From: Linum tenue
Taxonomy: Eukaryota; Streptophyta; Magnoliopsida; Malpighiales; Linaceae
Reading direction: 5' to 3'
Assembly: GCA_946122785.1 (NCBI GenBank)
Contig: CAMGYJ010000005.1
Span: 68,956,200-69,020,199, forward strand
DNA: 64,000 bases
Part shown: positions 41,946 through 53,168 of the stretch, piece after piece
Position numbering within the stretch: position 1 is the first letter of the stretch
Layout of the letters: every line of letters starts with the position of its first letter
The notes under the pieces: generated by a model
Database searches by the model: none
Told to the model about the DNA's origin: nothing
What the model saw: the letters and a program-made list of their open reading frames with translations, nothing else
Translations under genes and position numbers: made by a program

Positions 41946-43245
41946 ATGGCGATGCTACCCGAAGTGGAAATTCGGCTGGACTCTGCTGCGTTTCTGTCTC
42001 CCTCGCCCACGAGCATTGTGACGGGAAATCTTGCCCAGTCAACATTGGCTGGATTGAGGCGGCCATGGTCCTCTAGGTTGGTTGACGGCTTAGAAGGTCA
42101 GTTGGGGAATCAGGACGATGGCCGGGAATCAGCTGTACGTGGAGCAGGTCAGCCGGAGGGTTATTTCTCAGTCTGCCATGGAGAATTTCCAGCTGATGGT
42201 GACGCATTGAAGATCCCAGAAAGCCTTCCTCCACCTGTTCGACAAAATGTCGCACCGAAATTCGTCTCAGGTATTCCTTTCTTCTCGGGTAATAATCCAC
42301 GGGAATGGGTTAGTAAGTGTGAAAGGGTGTTCGAGAAGTATAGCCCTCGGAATGCACATCGAGTTTTGCTGGCGGCAAGGTACTTTGAACACGGGCCAGA
42401 AACCTGGTTTGTGGGGTGGAGATATGGCCATAAGGAGCTGGTTTGTAGCCGCCCTATGCAAACGTTTTGCTTATGGATCATTTAGTGGAACACTGGCTGA
42501 ATTCAACAAGTTGAGGCAAAGAGGTTCATTGTTGGAATACCAAGAAAAGTTTGAAGAACTACGATCTCGGCTGGTTAGATATACTTGTATCCTAGATGAA
42601 GAGTATTTCATTTCGAGGTTTATTAGCGGGCTGGAAGAAGTATTGAGCGTGGTTCAAATGCTGCAGCCCCACACATTAGCTGAAGCTTATCAGCAAGCTC
42701 GGTCGGAGGAAGTTGCCATTGAGGCCAGCAGCAGGAAGAATCATATGAGGAGTGTAGATGGAGATGTATTGACTTCCCCTGTTAGCACGAGAGAACAGGC
42801 TTTGAATACTCTTGATAAAGCAGCATCGGGTATGACAAGTGAAGATGTTTTTGGTGATTGTTTAGCTGTAACAAAAATGGGGAAAGACGATGAGTATGAT
42901 GAGCATAAGGACACAACTCCGTACCTTGCAGTCTTGGACACAATGGGAATTGACATAACAACTGAAGCGTCTCCCAGTAGCATGGAATCAGAATCGAACC
43001 TGAAAAGGTCGAACTTGGCAAAAAACGAACTCAAGGCTGAAGGTGAGGTACTGATGGCAAAAGCTCATATATTAGCTACAGATGTGGTTCAGAAACCAGA
43101 GTTCAAGTTACTGAATATAAATGGCAGTTTCACTATGCAGTCAATCTCTCATTTGGCTGCCAATGTTAAGGCTATTGCTGGGCAAACCATTGATTTCATT
43201 TTTGTCCAAGTGATGTTGATTTTAGGGCTCTGGATGTCGTGGTGA
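41946..43245 (+). pseudogene. Gypsy-type gag, frameshifted
   Basis: The N-terminal part (41946-42485) reads GIPFFSGNNPREWVSKCERV and YFEHGPETWFVGW. The second part (about 42440-43245, next frame) reads FVAALCKRFAYGSFSGTLAE, LLEYQEKFEELRSRLV, YFISRFISGLEEVL and PHTLAEAYQQARSEE, the Retrotrans_gag signature. A small deletion near 42440 causes the shift. Gag packages the element RNA; a broken gag means this copy would also need gag in trans. Confidence 0.82.
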
Positions 43246-43865
43246 ACTACTGCAACTCCAATAAGGGGTATGGTTTCGTGCCTGAATCAGTGGGTTGCAG
43301 GGAAAAACTAAAGCATGGCAGCTGGAATTATGAGTATCGGATTTATCCCACTTATTATGGTGTTTGGGTAATTTCTGGTGGCAGGGGTAGTAGTCCTGAT
43401 ATCAAAGAACCATATAAAGATGATGCTCCAGGGGTCAGTGTTGGCATGGAGCTGTTTGATCCGGATTTTCAACATGGCTGGAAATTTAATTGCTATCATG
43501 AACCTACGTCGATTGTTGGTGCTGCATATGCATTGTGTGGAGTGCATTTTTGCTATGATATTGTTGGTGTTCAAGGTCATGGCAGGGGTCCAACTCCCAA
43601 CTTTAAGGAGCCTTATAAAGAGTGCTGGTTGGTTGTAGTTCTAACTGTTGTCGGGGTGGAACTTTGTGGTACTGCACTTACGGGTACTTGGCGGTTCAAG
43701 GGCTGTAAGGGACTGGAGATGATTGTGGTGATGCTTAGGAGCTTGGTGGTGTGGTGTACTGCTGCACTTTTGTTAATTCTCCTGGGTTGCATAAGCTGCA
43801 TTTGCTTGTGGTTTCCATTCTTGAGGAGTTCGACGGTAATGGTGCTTGTTGTAAGAGATGAATAA
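43239..43865 (+). other. Second open frame of the gag-only element, unknown function
   Basis: Open for 208 codons, overlapping the gag end by 7 bases in the -1 frame, with no ATG near its start. It contains a duplicated motif (GGRGSSPDIKEPYKD and HGRGPTPNFKEPYKE). Its C-terminal 60 residues are strongly hydrophobic (VVWCTAALLLILLGC), like a membrane segment. No family recognised. It may be chance coding in a spacer or acquired sequence. Confidence 0.3.
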
Positions 43866-44093
43866 CTACTATATTGGTAAAGCAGTGGTGTAGAGTCCAT
43901 TCTGCTGGGTGCTCATTGTCACTTCTTTGAGCTACAAGATGGCGCAACTCCAGTCTACCGTCGATGTTTTCTTCTGCCACAGCTGGCAACCTGTCTTCTA
44001 TAATAGTTTTTCAGCTCGGTTACTTGCTGTTCGCATTGCTTTGGTTTATGTTGTCTCCTTTTGTTCTCTAGCCTTGAGGACAAGGCTGTTTTC

Positions 44094-44106
44094 AAGGGGT
44101 CGGGAT
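44094..44106 (+). promoter_or_regulatory. Polypurine tract
   Basis: aaggggtcgggat directly before the 3' LTR; primes plus-strand synthesis. Confidence 0.85.
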
Positions 44107-44405
44107 TGTAAAGATTAGGAGTGAATGGTAAAATGTATAAGTTTGGGGATTGCTTTGTAATTGAGCAAGTCATATAAATAGGTAAGCTGTGTACTGAACT
44201 GGTTATCGAATAAGAATTTACCAGAACTGTTTCCCTACTTCTTCCCTTCCTCTGCTTCTGATCTTCCTCTTCGGCTTCTCTTCTCCTACTCTATTCTTTC
44301 TTAATCATTCCCCTTTCTCTTCTAATCCTGCAATTCCTCTCTCCGTTCAAGCAATCCTACACATCAATCGCAGGAATCGATCCTTCATCCGACCTGAGTG
44401 TTACA
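44107..44405 (+). repeat. 3' LTR of gag-only element
   Basis: TGTAAAGATT...GAGTGTTACA, 299 bp; differs from the 5' LTR at four positions seen by eye. Confidence 0.95.
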
Positions 44406-44849
44406 GAAGCTTATGAGAGATTCACTTAACAGTGCGATAAGAACACAAAAATCCAAACCCTAGATAATCAAATATCGTATTTCCCCTATCCGATTGGGAG
44501 ATCTCTAAGTAGACGAGAAACAGAACCCGAATCCTTCAAGAATTAGAAATTATGAGACCGAGGAACAGAAAACTACCAAAATCGAGATTAAAACTGTAAA
44601 TATGAGAACTAAGAATGAGAAGAGATGAAATACCTACGTCGGAGACTCATAGGAGCAACCTGCAGCAGGGGAATTGCAGCGACGCAGGTGGTATTACTGA
44701 AAGAGAGACCGGAGCGACAACGCGGTTGAGGAGCGGTGAGGAGCGCGATCGTCGAAAGGAAAAAGAGGGTTGGGTGTTTGAGAGAAATAGAAGAAGTGGT
44801 AAAGATAAACACGATAGAACGATTTGTGTCTCGCAGAGATTACACCTAA
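44406..44849 (-). other. Possible first exon/leader of an unidentified minus-strand gene
   Basis: The minus strand has a pyrimidine-rich leader, ATGAGTCTCCGACGTAG, then GTATTT, a donor-like site near 44636. This could be a 5' exon of the same unknown unit as 40228-40388, split by the gag-only LTR element. The Helitron inserted just upstream of it. Confidence 0.25.
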
Positions 44850-44860
44850 CTAGCATCGGG

Positions 44861-44878
44861 CCCGGCCCGTTGGCCGGG
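44861..44878 (-). terminator. Helitron 3' terminal hairpin
   Basis: Perfect 7-bp stem with a 4-base loop, seven bases from the CTAG end. In Helitrons this hairpin marks the end of transposition. Confidence 0.88.
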
Positions 44879-45616
44879 TAATGCATAAAACACTCCATCA
44901 ATTAGATTCAAGAAATTGTAATTTATAAATGAAGTTTTTTCTTATCAAGAAGCCACGTTCATAATCCAGATGATTAATCTCCATAATACATCATGTTGAA
45001 GGGCATGAAAGTAAATATAGCAACTTAAGTCCACGAAACCAATAGTGAAACACACTCTGTGAATGAATATGACAAAACATTGCAACATTATTGAGAAAGG
45101 ACAATCAAATAATTGCTGATTAAAGTTATACACAGACTTGACTTCATCAACAGTACAAATCCATACCATTTTCAACATCAAATGAAGTCAACAGAACAAA
45201 TCCATACCATTTCCAACATCAAACACCTAATGTCTTTGGATAATAATAAACACAACAACATGAAAAAATTGCAGCAAAGCTCTTAATACACTTATCAGTC
45301 ATAGCATAGAAAGCTATATTCATAGGCCATTAAACATGCAATTGATTTTCCAAGATTCAATTAAAGTTGAAGAAGGAAAAGACCACATGTCATAAGTGAA
45401 TAAACTACTAAACTACTGAGAAAAGGGTGCAACCAAACAACATTACTGTATTTCACAATTGAAAATAATGAAAAGAAACAATCCATAAGAGATGAACATA
45501 GAAGCAGAGTCTCAAACTAAATGAAAACAGAACACAATATGTCCCATAGATTAAAACAGAATACTAAGTAGAATCTGCAAGTTGTGACTTTTGAGGTCAC
45601 AAAATCTCCAGCAATA

Positions 45617-48600
45617 CTATTCTTCCACAGGGTCAGCATCATCATCATGCTTCCTTTTCAACCCGCAAGAGGTTGATCCTCCAACGCTCACAGGATCAGG
45701 TATCTTAGTCACTTGCTGCAACCAAATTAGAGGGAATCAGAAGCCGTAAACCAAAAAAATTAGCTGCTATCCTTTAGGTAAACTGCATTTTTTGCATAAT
45801 CAATTACCTGAAGAGGGTCATGATCAACGCTAGCCACAGAATACTCAGCTTGAGGATTCGAGAAATTGAACTGAGTGAGGCGAACATGAAGCTTCAGTGT
45901 CATGTTAAGAACCTGTTGGATATGCAATGGAATGGGTTCTTTTTGTCGCTGATTTGACTGGAATAAGACATCAGCCATCACTCCAAAAAATCGCACACCT
46001 TCATGCTCTAAAATTGCAAAATCAGCTTCTCCAGTATCATCTTGCACTTGGAGCTTCACTCTAAATCTAGGCAAAAGAAATAAAATGTAGCCAACTCCTT
46101 AATCAGTTTGTCTCCTCCATATCATCAATTAACATCCTACCTTTGCATATAACACAGAAAGCAAGATTCAGATTGTTCACTTACTTGGCCTTAGCAATGG
46201 AAGATGTGGTCTTACAGTGTCCACAAAAGTACTCTTCCAGATCCTCTTCCACCTTGCGTGGACATACAGCGCATCCCATGTAACACCAATTAGGGTGTAC
46301 TTGAATCACTTTCCCTTCAATCGCAAACAATTTGTCCTGAAATTCAGTAAAAATTGATATTAGGAAAATTGGACAGGTTATAAGGCTGGCAGGTAAACAG
46401 GCAAAACACTTACAGTGTGTTCCTCCATGGTTTTGAAATCATTCAACTGAGCAATTGAAATCTTTGGGATCTCAACAGGAGGGACTTCAGCAATCAAAAC
46501 AGGTGCTGTGAGAGTTGTTTCCCTAAAGTTCAACCAAAAGTTAGTTTCATAATGAGGTTCAGCCAACAACTTTTTACCACCAGACACAAATTGAAAGAAA
46601 GGAAATAACAAAAAAAGGAAGCCAGCAAAACAGAAGTAGTTGTGTCAAACGCATAAACAGATGTATTTCAAGCTTTTATCCCTAGAATGCATCGAAAATG
46701 GTCTTAAACTATTATTCTTATTTAAAAACACAATGAAAGTCAATTAAGCATCTGTAAACAGCTCCCACGAACAACCCCCTGCACTCAATAATGCTAATTC
46801 AGTTCTTGGCAAGCAACAACTTAACATATTACTCTCAATTGAAGAATGGGGCGTAAATTTAAAACTGATAATGCATATGTATAGAAGTTAAAGCATTTTA
46901 GCAGCAACTTAGTTTGGTTTCATACATGTAAGTGCTGTAGTTGTTTATAGCATACATCATTAGAAATGTATAACAGCAGGACATCGCTTAACAGGTCTTG
47001 GTCAGATACCCTTGAGTCTTTTTACCAAACTAAAAAGGAAAATGTCTTAACTGTTTGTTCATTTTATAGTTAAAGCAGTACAGAAAGTAGTTGGAATTTT
47101 ACAGTTAAAGCAATACAGAGAGTAGATGAAAATGAAGAACTGATTCATAATAGAAACCCAGTTGTAACATAAAGCATAATCATTTAAACAAATTTCAGAA
47201 AATCAAACTGCTTAGAATTTGAACCCCGATTGTCCTTAACATTAAGCAGGAAATTATCAGCAAAACACTTCCACTAAGACTATTTACAGTCTGAATAACC
47301 ATTGAAAGCCTTGATTTTCTCTTACCCATTAGAAGTAATGATTTTGAGAACCACAAAATGCACTGCTCACAGTGTAGGTGCAACATGAGAAAGAATATGA
47401 TACAAAATGATGAAAGAGAGTTATCACACATAAAGCTCTAAGAGCAAATTAAGGGAAACCTTTGTGAAACAGATCAAGTCAACCATTTAAAGGAAAAAGC
47501 ATTATAATTCTACAGGAATTGAAGTTATTGCATTTATAAGGAATCATCATTTCTTGAACTTAAATCCAACACCAGCAGCATTAACAAAACTGAAATGGTA
47601 TACAAATAAAACAATCTAACAATGATTCAAAATGGAGGCTGCAAATGTCACTATGTATCAAGGAAGCGTTCTTAATATAGGAACAGGAACAGAGGAAATT
47701 CGAGTTATTGTTCTAAGGAGTATCAGAATTAACTGAGTACTGACATAAAACCACATACCCAGCATTAAAGGCATGCACTTCTAGAATATCCAGATTGCTG
47801 TTTAGCTGTGTAGCTCATGTTGATGACAAACAAAGATCCCCTTATAGAAGAAAAAAAAATGAAGTTAGTTTCCAATTTAACTCTTGCAAACAAAGATAAT
47901 AAAGCAAGATTGAGTGTCCAGAACCTTTAAATTCGTCCACAAACACAGAAGTGATGCTCAGGATGATAGCTTCCTCTTCATTGCGAGAGAGTATGTCTTC
48001 CAATTGATTGCCGATACTTCCCCATAAAGTGACTTTGACCAAATCCCCTCTGGTATAAGTTTGTCCAGTGTAAAAAAAAAGTCAAAAGTCAGGGACATGG
48101 TTGACAAACAAATTGAATTGAAAATAAAATTCGAGGCTTAAAGAGTCAAACTCAATCAGTTTTATTGTGATCTCTTTCCAGCGTTTTGTAGCCGAGGTTT
48201 TTGAGGTTATTGATGAATGGTCAATCAATTGACCAATCACATCTGCAGCAAGAAGGAGATTTTTAGTTAAAACGTTCCCTGATTTCCCATGAACATAGAA
48301 AGACACAACACCCCACCTGAAAGATTCTTCTTATCATACAACTTCTGCATCATATCAGCTTGTTTCAGAAAGTAGAACTTGTGGAGTGGTATCTTTGGAA
48401 CCGATTGAACATGCTGGACTAAGGTGGCTGAGTCAAATTCAATCATCAAACGGTTGGGGACTGGCCTGAATGAGTTCTTCGTCAAAGCAACCTTAAAATG
48501 CCTAATCTCATACACTTCTTGCTCCTTCAGACTCGATTCAAATTTTGAAATCAAGAGAGGAGGAACCATGGCCCAAATATCCGACCCCTGATAAGTATAA

Positions 48601-48810
48601 ACAGATCGGATTATGATTCAGACCTTCTCAAACCAAAGATTTTGTTTCTAAATGGAGATAGAAGGTTACCTTAGAATCGAGCAACACCATGTCCATATGC
48701 AGAACCTTTCCTGTGTTGCAGTTAGTTGCAATCCACTTCCGAGCCACCCGACATTGAATAATCCACTTGCGGGAATGGGTGGCTAAATCCTTCAACAGCT
48801 GCGGCGCCAT
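45617..48810 (-). CDS. Replication protein A large-subunit-like gene carried by Helitron, about nine exons
   Basis: RPA-like single-strand-DNA-binding protein. Minus-strand exons: 48810-48670 (ATG at 48810; MAPQLLKDLATHSRKW), 48587-48317 (DUF223-type OB fold), 48242-48152, 48049-47925 (GDLVKVTLWGSIGNQLEDIL), a short one ending at 47759, 46522-46414, 46336-46185 (zinc ribbon CYMGCAVCPRK...YFCGHC), 46066-45808 (C-terminal OB fold, FRVKLQVQDDTGEADFAIL) and 45715-45617 (basic KRKHDDDAD tail, stop TAG). The order resembles RPA1 of plant Helitrons. No stop was seen inside any exon. Proposed role: binding single strands during rolling-circle transposition. The exact 5' border of the short exon is uncertain. 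Confidence 0.78.
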
Positions 48811-49433
48811 TTTTCTCTGTGACTTCTATTGTTGTAAGTCGGAAACAATATGCAGTCCTCAAACTCACAATTTATAGCCTAGTCGGAGCGGTAACCGCCA
48901 AACCCATGTTCCTCAACACGCAAATATTGGAACCAAGGCAGTTAATCAGATCGTGTTTCCTTGGAAGGCGGAGATAACCGTCAACAAACGCACTTGAATA
49001 CTCTTAGGCAATGGCGGCAGTTGATGCATAGCCTCCCTTGGAAAATACTCCGATAAATGTCCCAGACTACCCTTGAAAATAAGGCCTTTCAAATCCCGAC
49101 AAATCACCTCTTCAATCTCACACAATCGAATTTGAAGGAGAGGTGAGCTTGATGGATAGGCGTCGTCGGCGATAGCTCCTGCAGCCGTTGCATTCCTTTA
49201 TCGCCTTCCAACTTCGAATCCCTTCTGTCGCCTTCTATGCTCATCGCAGCTCACCATACCTCCGACCTTTTTCCCACTCTCAAGCTGAAATCCAAACAGC
49301 CCACTATCTCTCTCCCAAGCCCCGCAGAGAAGAAAATCTCTCTGCCTCTGACTCGCTCTGGCAACATCAGCTACCGCTAACCATAACACACACTTCGGGA
49401 TGCTTAACCGCCGATAAATCTCCCTCTCCCACC

Positions 49434-49476
<43 letters not shown>

Positions 49477-50244
49477 AATATTCCGCCGCAGCGCCACCTC
49501 TACAGAATCCCTAAGGCTTGGTCGATCAGCTTCAAAGGAGAAAGAGAAGGTTGCTGCAAATAAAATAAAAAATTGACAGAAATCAATTCGGGCTTACACA
49601 TTTGGATGGGCTCAATTTAGCCCAAATTAAACATAATACTTGACCTGGTAAAAATGGACCATTCTTTCTCTTTTATCAGGGTTGCAAAAGTCGATCAATT
49701 CTTGGATCATTGAACGATCAAGTTCATCCTGCCTAATAATTAATTATTTCAGTTTCATAATTCTCCTGTATCCATCAAAATTAACTGAAATTCAAGCTAC
49801 TCTCTTTCAATTGGAAAAAATGATGCAAGCTGGTGACGTTCCAGCCATTGGGCCTGAATTTCACTCGGTTCAACAGAACTCTTCCTTACTCCATACATAA
49901 CTCTAACATCTAGGGCCCATTTCAAGAAATCAAATTGATTGAGTTTCAATAAAGCCCATTGAGGAAGAGACTTCAATCCAAGCTTAGAACATACTAACAA
50001 AACGTGAACAATCTAAAACTCCACTTCTCATTAAAGCAAAGGAAGACAATGACGACAAACTATTACCAATCCGACTCTAAAATTGATTCAAAGCTAAACC
50101 TACTATGGGAACTCCAAATGACTAAACTGAAGAACAGTTTCAATGATAAACAACCTATGCTTAAAAAAACATCAGAATGCGCAAAAAATCCCTAAAATGC
50201 AAAATATTTACAATGAGACTGGCAATTCGTTCCTTGCTACTCTT
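48811..50244. other. Spacer between the two RPA-like genes
   Basis: Probable promoter and 5' leader of the downstream RPA-like gene, with the (CT)n repeat; no further gene. Confidence 0.45.
49439..49474 (+). repeat. (CT)n microsatellite upstream of RPA-like gene
   Basis: About 18 CT dinucleotides between the two RPA-like genes, within the probable promoter/leader of the 48810 gene. Confidence 0.95.
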
Positions 50245-51938
50245 TTAGCCACTCATGATTTTAAGAACCACTAAGTCAAGTGCTCCAGGTCTATAAAAGT
50301 GTTCCACAGGTTTCACCAGGAACGGGAATGTCTTCCCTTTCAATGACTTCAAGTTGACGTCGAAGCTTGACCTCTGAAACTGATGTTCTGTCCCAAAAAT
50401 AGAATCTGAGATCGACCTAAATCCATTGCTTTTGAAAAGAAAAGCACAGCAATCATTGTCGTCTTTCACCAGCAGTTCAGTGATAAAGGAATTCTGGCGG
50501 TCAGACCAAAATGCATTCACTTCAGTTACCTCTGTTGCTATGTTGTAGGTCAGGCCCTAAAATTGACGAATAAATAAAGTGAGGCAGATTATAACGTGCC
50601 TTGAAATCTCAAAATCAAACTTCATTTGAGGAAAGGAACTAAGACAAAACAGGTTTTTTGTAAGACCTTAATTGGACCACCAACGTTCAAAGCTTCCAGT
50701 AACCCAACAGAAGCTGGGACAATAAAACTCTGGCAAATTTCTCCATCTTTGCGAGGAATACCACTGCTGCTGCTGCAAAATTATTTGAATATGAAATTCA
50801 ATTAAATCTTATTAAAACTCAGATCAGGTTAAAGAATGACCAATCATAAAAGGATCAGAGTCGTACAAATCAAGCATAGAATGAGCTCTTGGATAGTGAA
50901 GATTCCAATACAAATTGGAAGCACAGGAGGTGGAAAAGTAGTACTCACCTGCAATGGAAAGAAATTTTGAAGAACATGTACTATTTGAAAAATGAGAAAG
51001 GAGTTTACCTCATTCATCAGTGGAGTGGAAAGTAACTAACCATGGTATTTATGGACATAAACAGAGGTGAATATGACCACTGCTCCAGTTTCAGCTTCAG
51101 TAGTGAGAACATTGTCAAGCTGGTCGACCAGTGAGTCCCAAAGAATGACCTTCACAACTTCATCACTGCTGCAACAGAACAGATTAAAAAAATAAATATC
51201 TTTCTAGAATAGAACAGCCAAGATAGTAGCTATAAAATGAAACCATTCCAAAACTCACTCAATTAAGCGAATTTGGACATCCTTTTTTTTTATTGAAACC
51301 ATGTTATCACTTATAACTTGTGTAGCATCGCATTGCACCAGTTCACCAACTAAATCTGCAGCACACAGAAATAACCTAGTAATGAAATCAAAAATAGAGA
51401 ATCAACTTGTAATATGATAAGGTCAAGTAAAAAAAAATTGGGACCAGATAAGTAGTCCTGGTGCTCGAATGCCTCCTTCAAATCTCCTGTCTTAAGAAAC
51501 CGAAAACAGAACTTTGGGATGGCAGCAGAATCCTCCATTTCTTCACAAACCGAGTCAGGGAGGAGTACGATTCGAAACTGCGGTGCAGTGACTCGAAATG
51601 CAGTTGTGTTCCTTGGCACCAAGAACTGACCCAGCTTGTAGATGGCTCCTTCCCGAATTGATGGTGCAAATTTTGGAATTACAATCTTATGGATGACCAC
51701 TTCCATTTCAGAGCCCTGCACGTATAAACCCAAACGCATTAGCACAGGCATCATAAGAGGAAGGAAAACAAATATAGAAAAGAGATGCAATACGTACTTG
51801 AGCATCAGTAACAATCATGTTCACAAAACCAATCTGATCACTCCCCCTCTGCTTGATATTCCACTTCCGCAGAACACGAACATGGACTGTACAGTCCACA
51901 TCTTGAACGTCTAAGTCAGCCAATGCACGAACAGCCAT
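50245..51938 (-). CDS. Second RPA-like OB-fold gene carried by Helitron, about seven exons
   Basis: Minus-strand exons: 51938-51798 (ATG; MAVRALADLDVQDVDCTVHV), 51715-51445 (DUF223-type OB fold, AIYKLGQFLVPRNTTAFRV), 51355-51259 (DLVGELVQCDATQVISDN), 51168-51041 (DEVVKVILWDSLVDQLDNVL), about 50947-50867 (STSCASNLYWNLHYPRAHSM), about 50773-50669 and about 50556-50245 (ends LDLVVLKIMSG). It shares its exon pattern with the gene at 48810 but lacks the zinc ribbon and has a different C-terminus. All exons are open. Probably a diverged paralogue; a single-strand-DNA-binding role is inferred. Confidence 0.72.
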
Positions 51939-53168
51939 GTTAATAAGCCTTGATCTGTTAACGGCCTTTTTGGATTGTTGTTGTGAATAAGATGGTAAAT
52001 GAGCAAATACTTATTCCTCCGGAATGTATTTATAGGTGGAGATGATAAAACAAATAGCAACAAAAGAAAGCAGGAGGAATAAGAAAATAACTGTCAATCT
52101 CCTTCTTCATTTTCGGTAGTAGTGGAGTTGAGGGGCATGATCTTTGGAGTTATATTCAATGACTGAAACCACGTTGAATTAAAATATTATTTCAGCAATA
52201 AACCACCTGCCAAATTTAGATAAATTAGAAAAAGCATCCAAATTATAAATCTAAATTTATAAGCAGTCAACTTCTAAATGACTTTCATTGCTTAGGGAAA
52301 TAAACATGTCTCTAGCTATTTCTAGGGCTTCTCTGTTGTATAAATCCTTACCGAGCCTATGTTTGTTTGACCTCGATCCAGAACTTGATATTTAGCTTAA
52401 AGAAGCATTCTTTTCAATTTTTTCTTACATCTAAACTTTAGATAACATGGGGCTCCACGTAGATATGAACATAACTACAAAATTTTAATTTCTAACTTAG
52501 ACATCAAGAAATACAACCTAGGACTTTTCTCCAGCTCACTGAAATTGCTTTTCAAAGATTTCCACCCATTTCTGACTATACCATCATCCGTATTTCAGTT
52601 GGTGGTGGACGGCCAGCTTTGCAAAGAGTCAGTTCATCGAGATGTGCCAATGGTGACCTCCCATTAGACTCAAGTGAAGCATGTAAACCACAATTAAAAA
52701 AGCAAAGTAATTCGGTTCAACTGAACACCAAATCTACAGGTCAAATAGTTTATAAATGGTACAGTAGCACTCAAGACATGCCATAGAAAGGGTGTTGTTA
52801 TAAAAAAAGAAAGATATGTTTCAAGGACAAAACCAGTGATGTTATTTAGAGCTTTCAGAATAGCTTCCCAAAGTGAGAGAGAGGATCTCGTAGGGAATCT
52901 TAAACCCATAAGTCTAGCAATGTAGCCAGCAAGAAAAGCATATAGTAGATATGCCCATGGGACCGAGATTTTGCGTGAAGAAGGAACTATGAAGTCCACA
53001 AACCAATCAGATAAACCATCAATTGTGGTCTTTAAATATTGATTTCTAATGAGCATCAATTTTCGAAATCAATGAGCAACCAATATCAAGCTAATATCAA
53101 GTGCTATCAGTACCATCTAAATAAGTGTTCTATACAAAAATATTGGAAAGCAAATAATGGTCCTAAAA
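51939..53168. other. Spacer between helicase pseudogene and RPA-like gene
   Basis: Contains a 121-codon minus-strand open frame at 53059-52694 that is hydrophobic (AYLLYAFLAGYIARLMGLRF, NNITGFVLETYLSFFITTPF). Another short open piece lies near 52680-52560. Neither is recognised; they may be captured host exons or chance. Confidence 0.3.

Larger units (their letters stand above)
41539..44405 (+). mobile_element. Gag-only LTR retrotransposon (TR-GAG-like), recent
   Basis: LTRs 41539-41837 and 44107-44405, both 299 bp with only four differences by eye. TSD gaagc (41534-41538, 44406-44410). Initiator-Met primer-binding site tggtatcagagcc at 41841. Polypurine tract aaggggtcgggat ends at 44106. 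The interior encodes a gypsy-type gag (frameshifted) and a second open frame of unknown function; there is no protease, RT, RNase H or integrase. Near-identical LTRs and a perfect TSD show recent insertion with enzymes supplied by another element. The tail (cttgaggacaaggctg) resembles the end of plant gypsy elements. Confidence 0.92.

Noticed and set aside
49188..49514. 108-codon open frame with serine/leucine run
   Set aside because: Driven by the (CT)n microsatellite; lies in the leader of a minus-strand gene.
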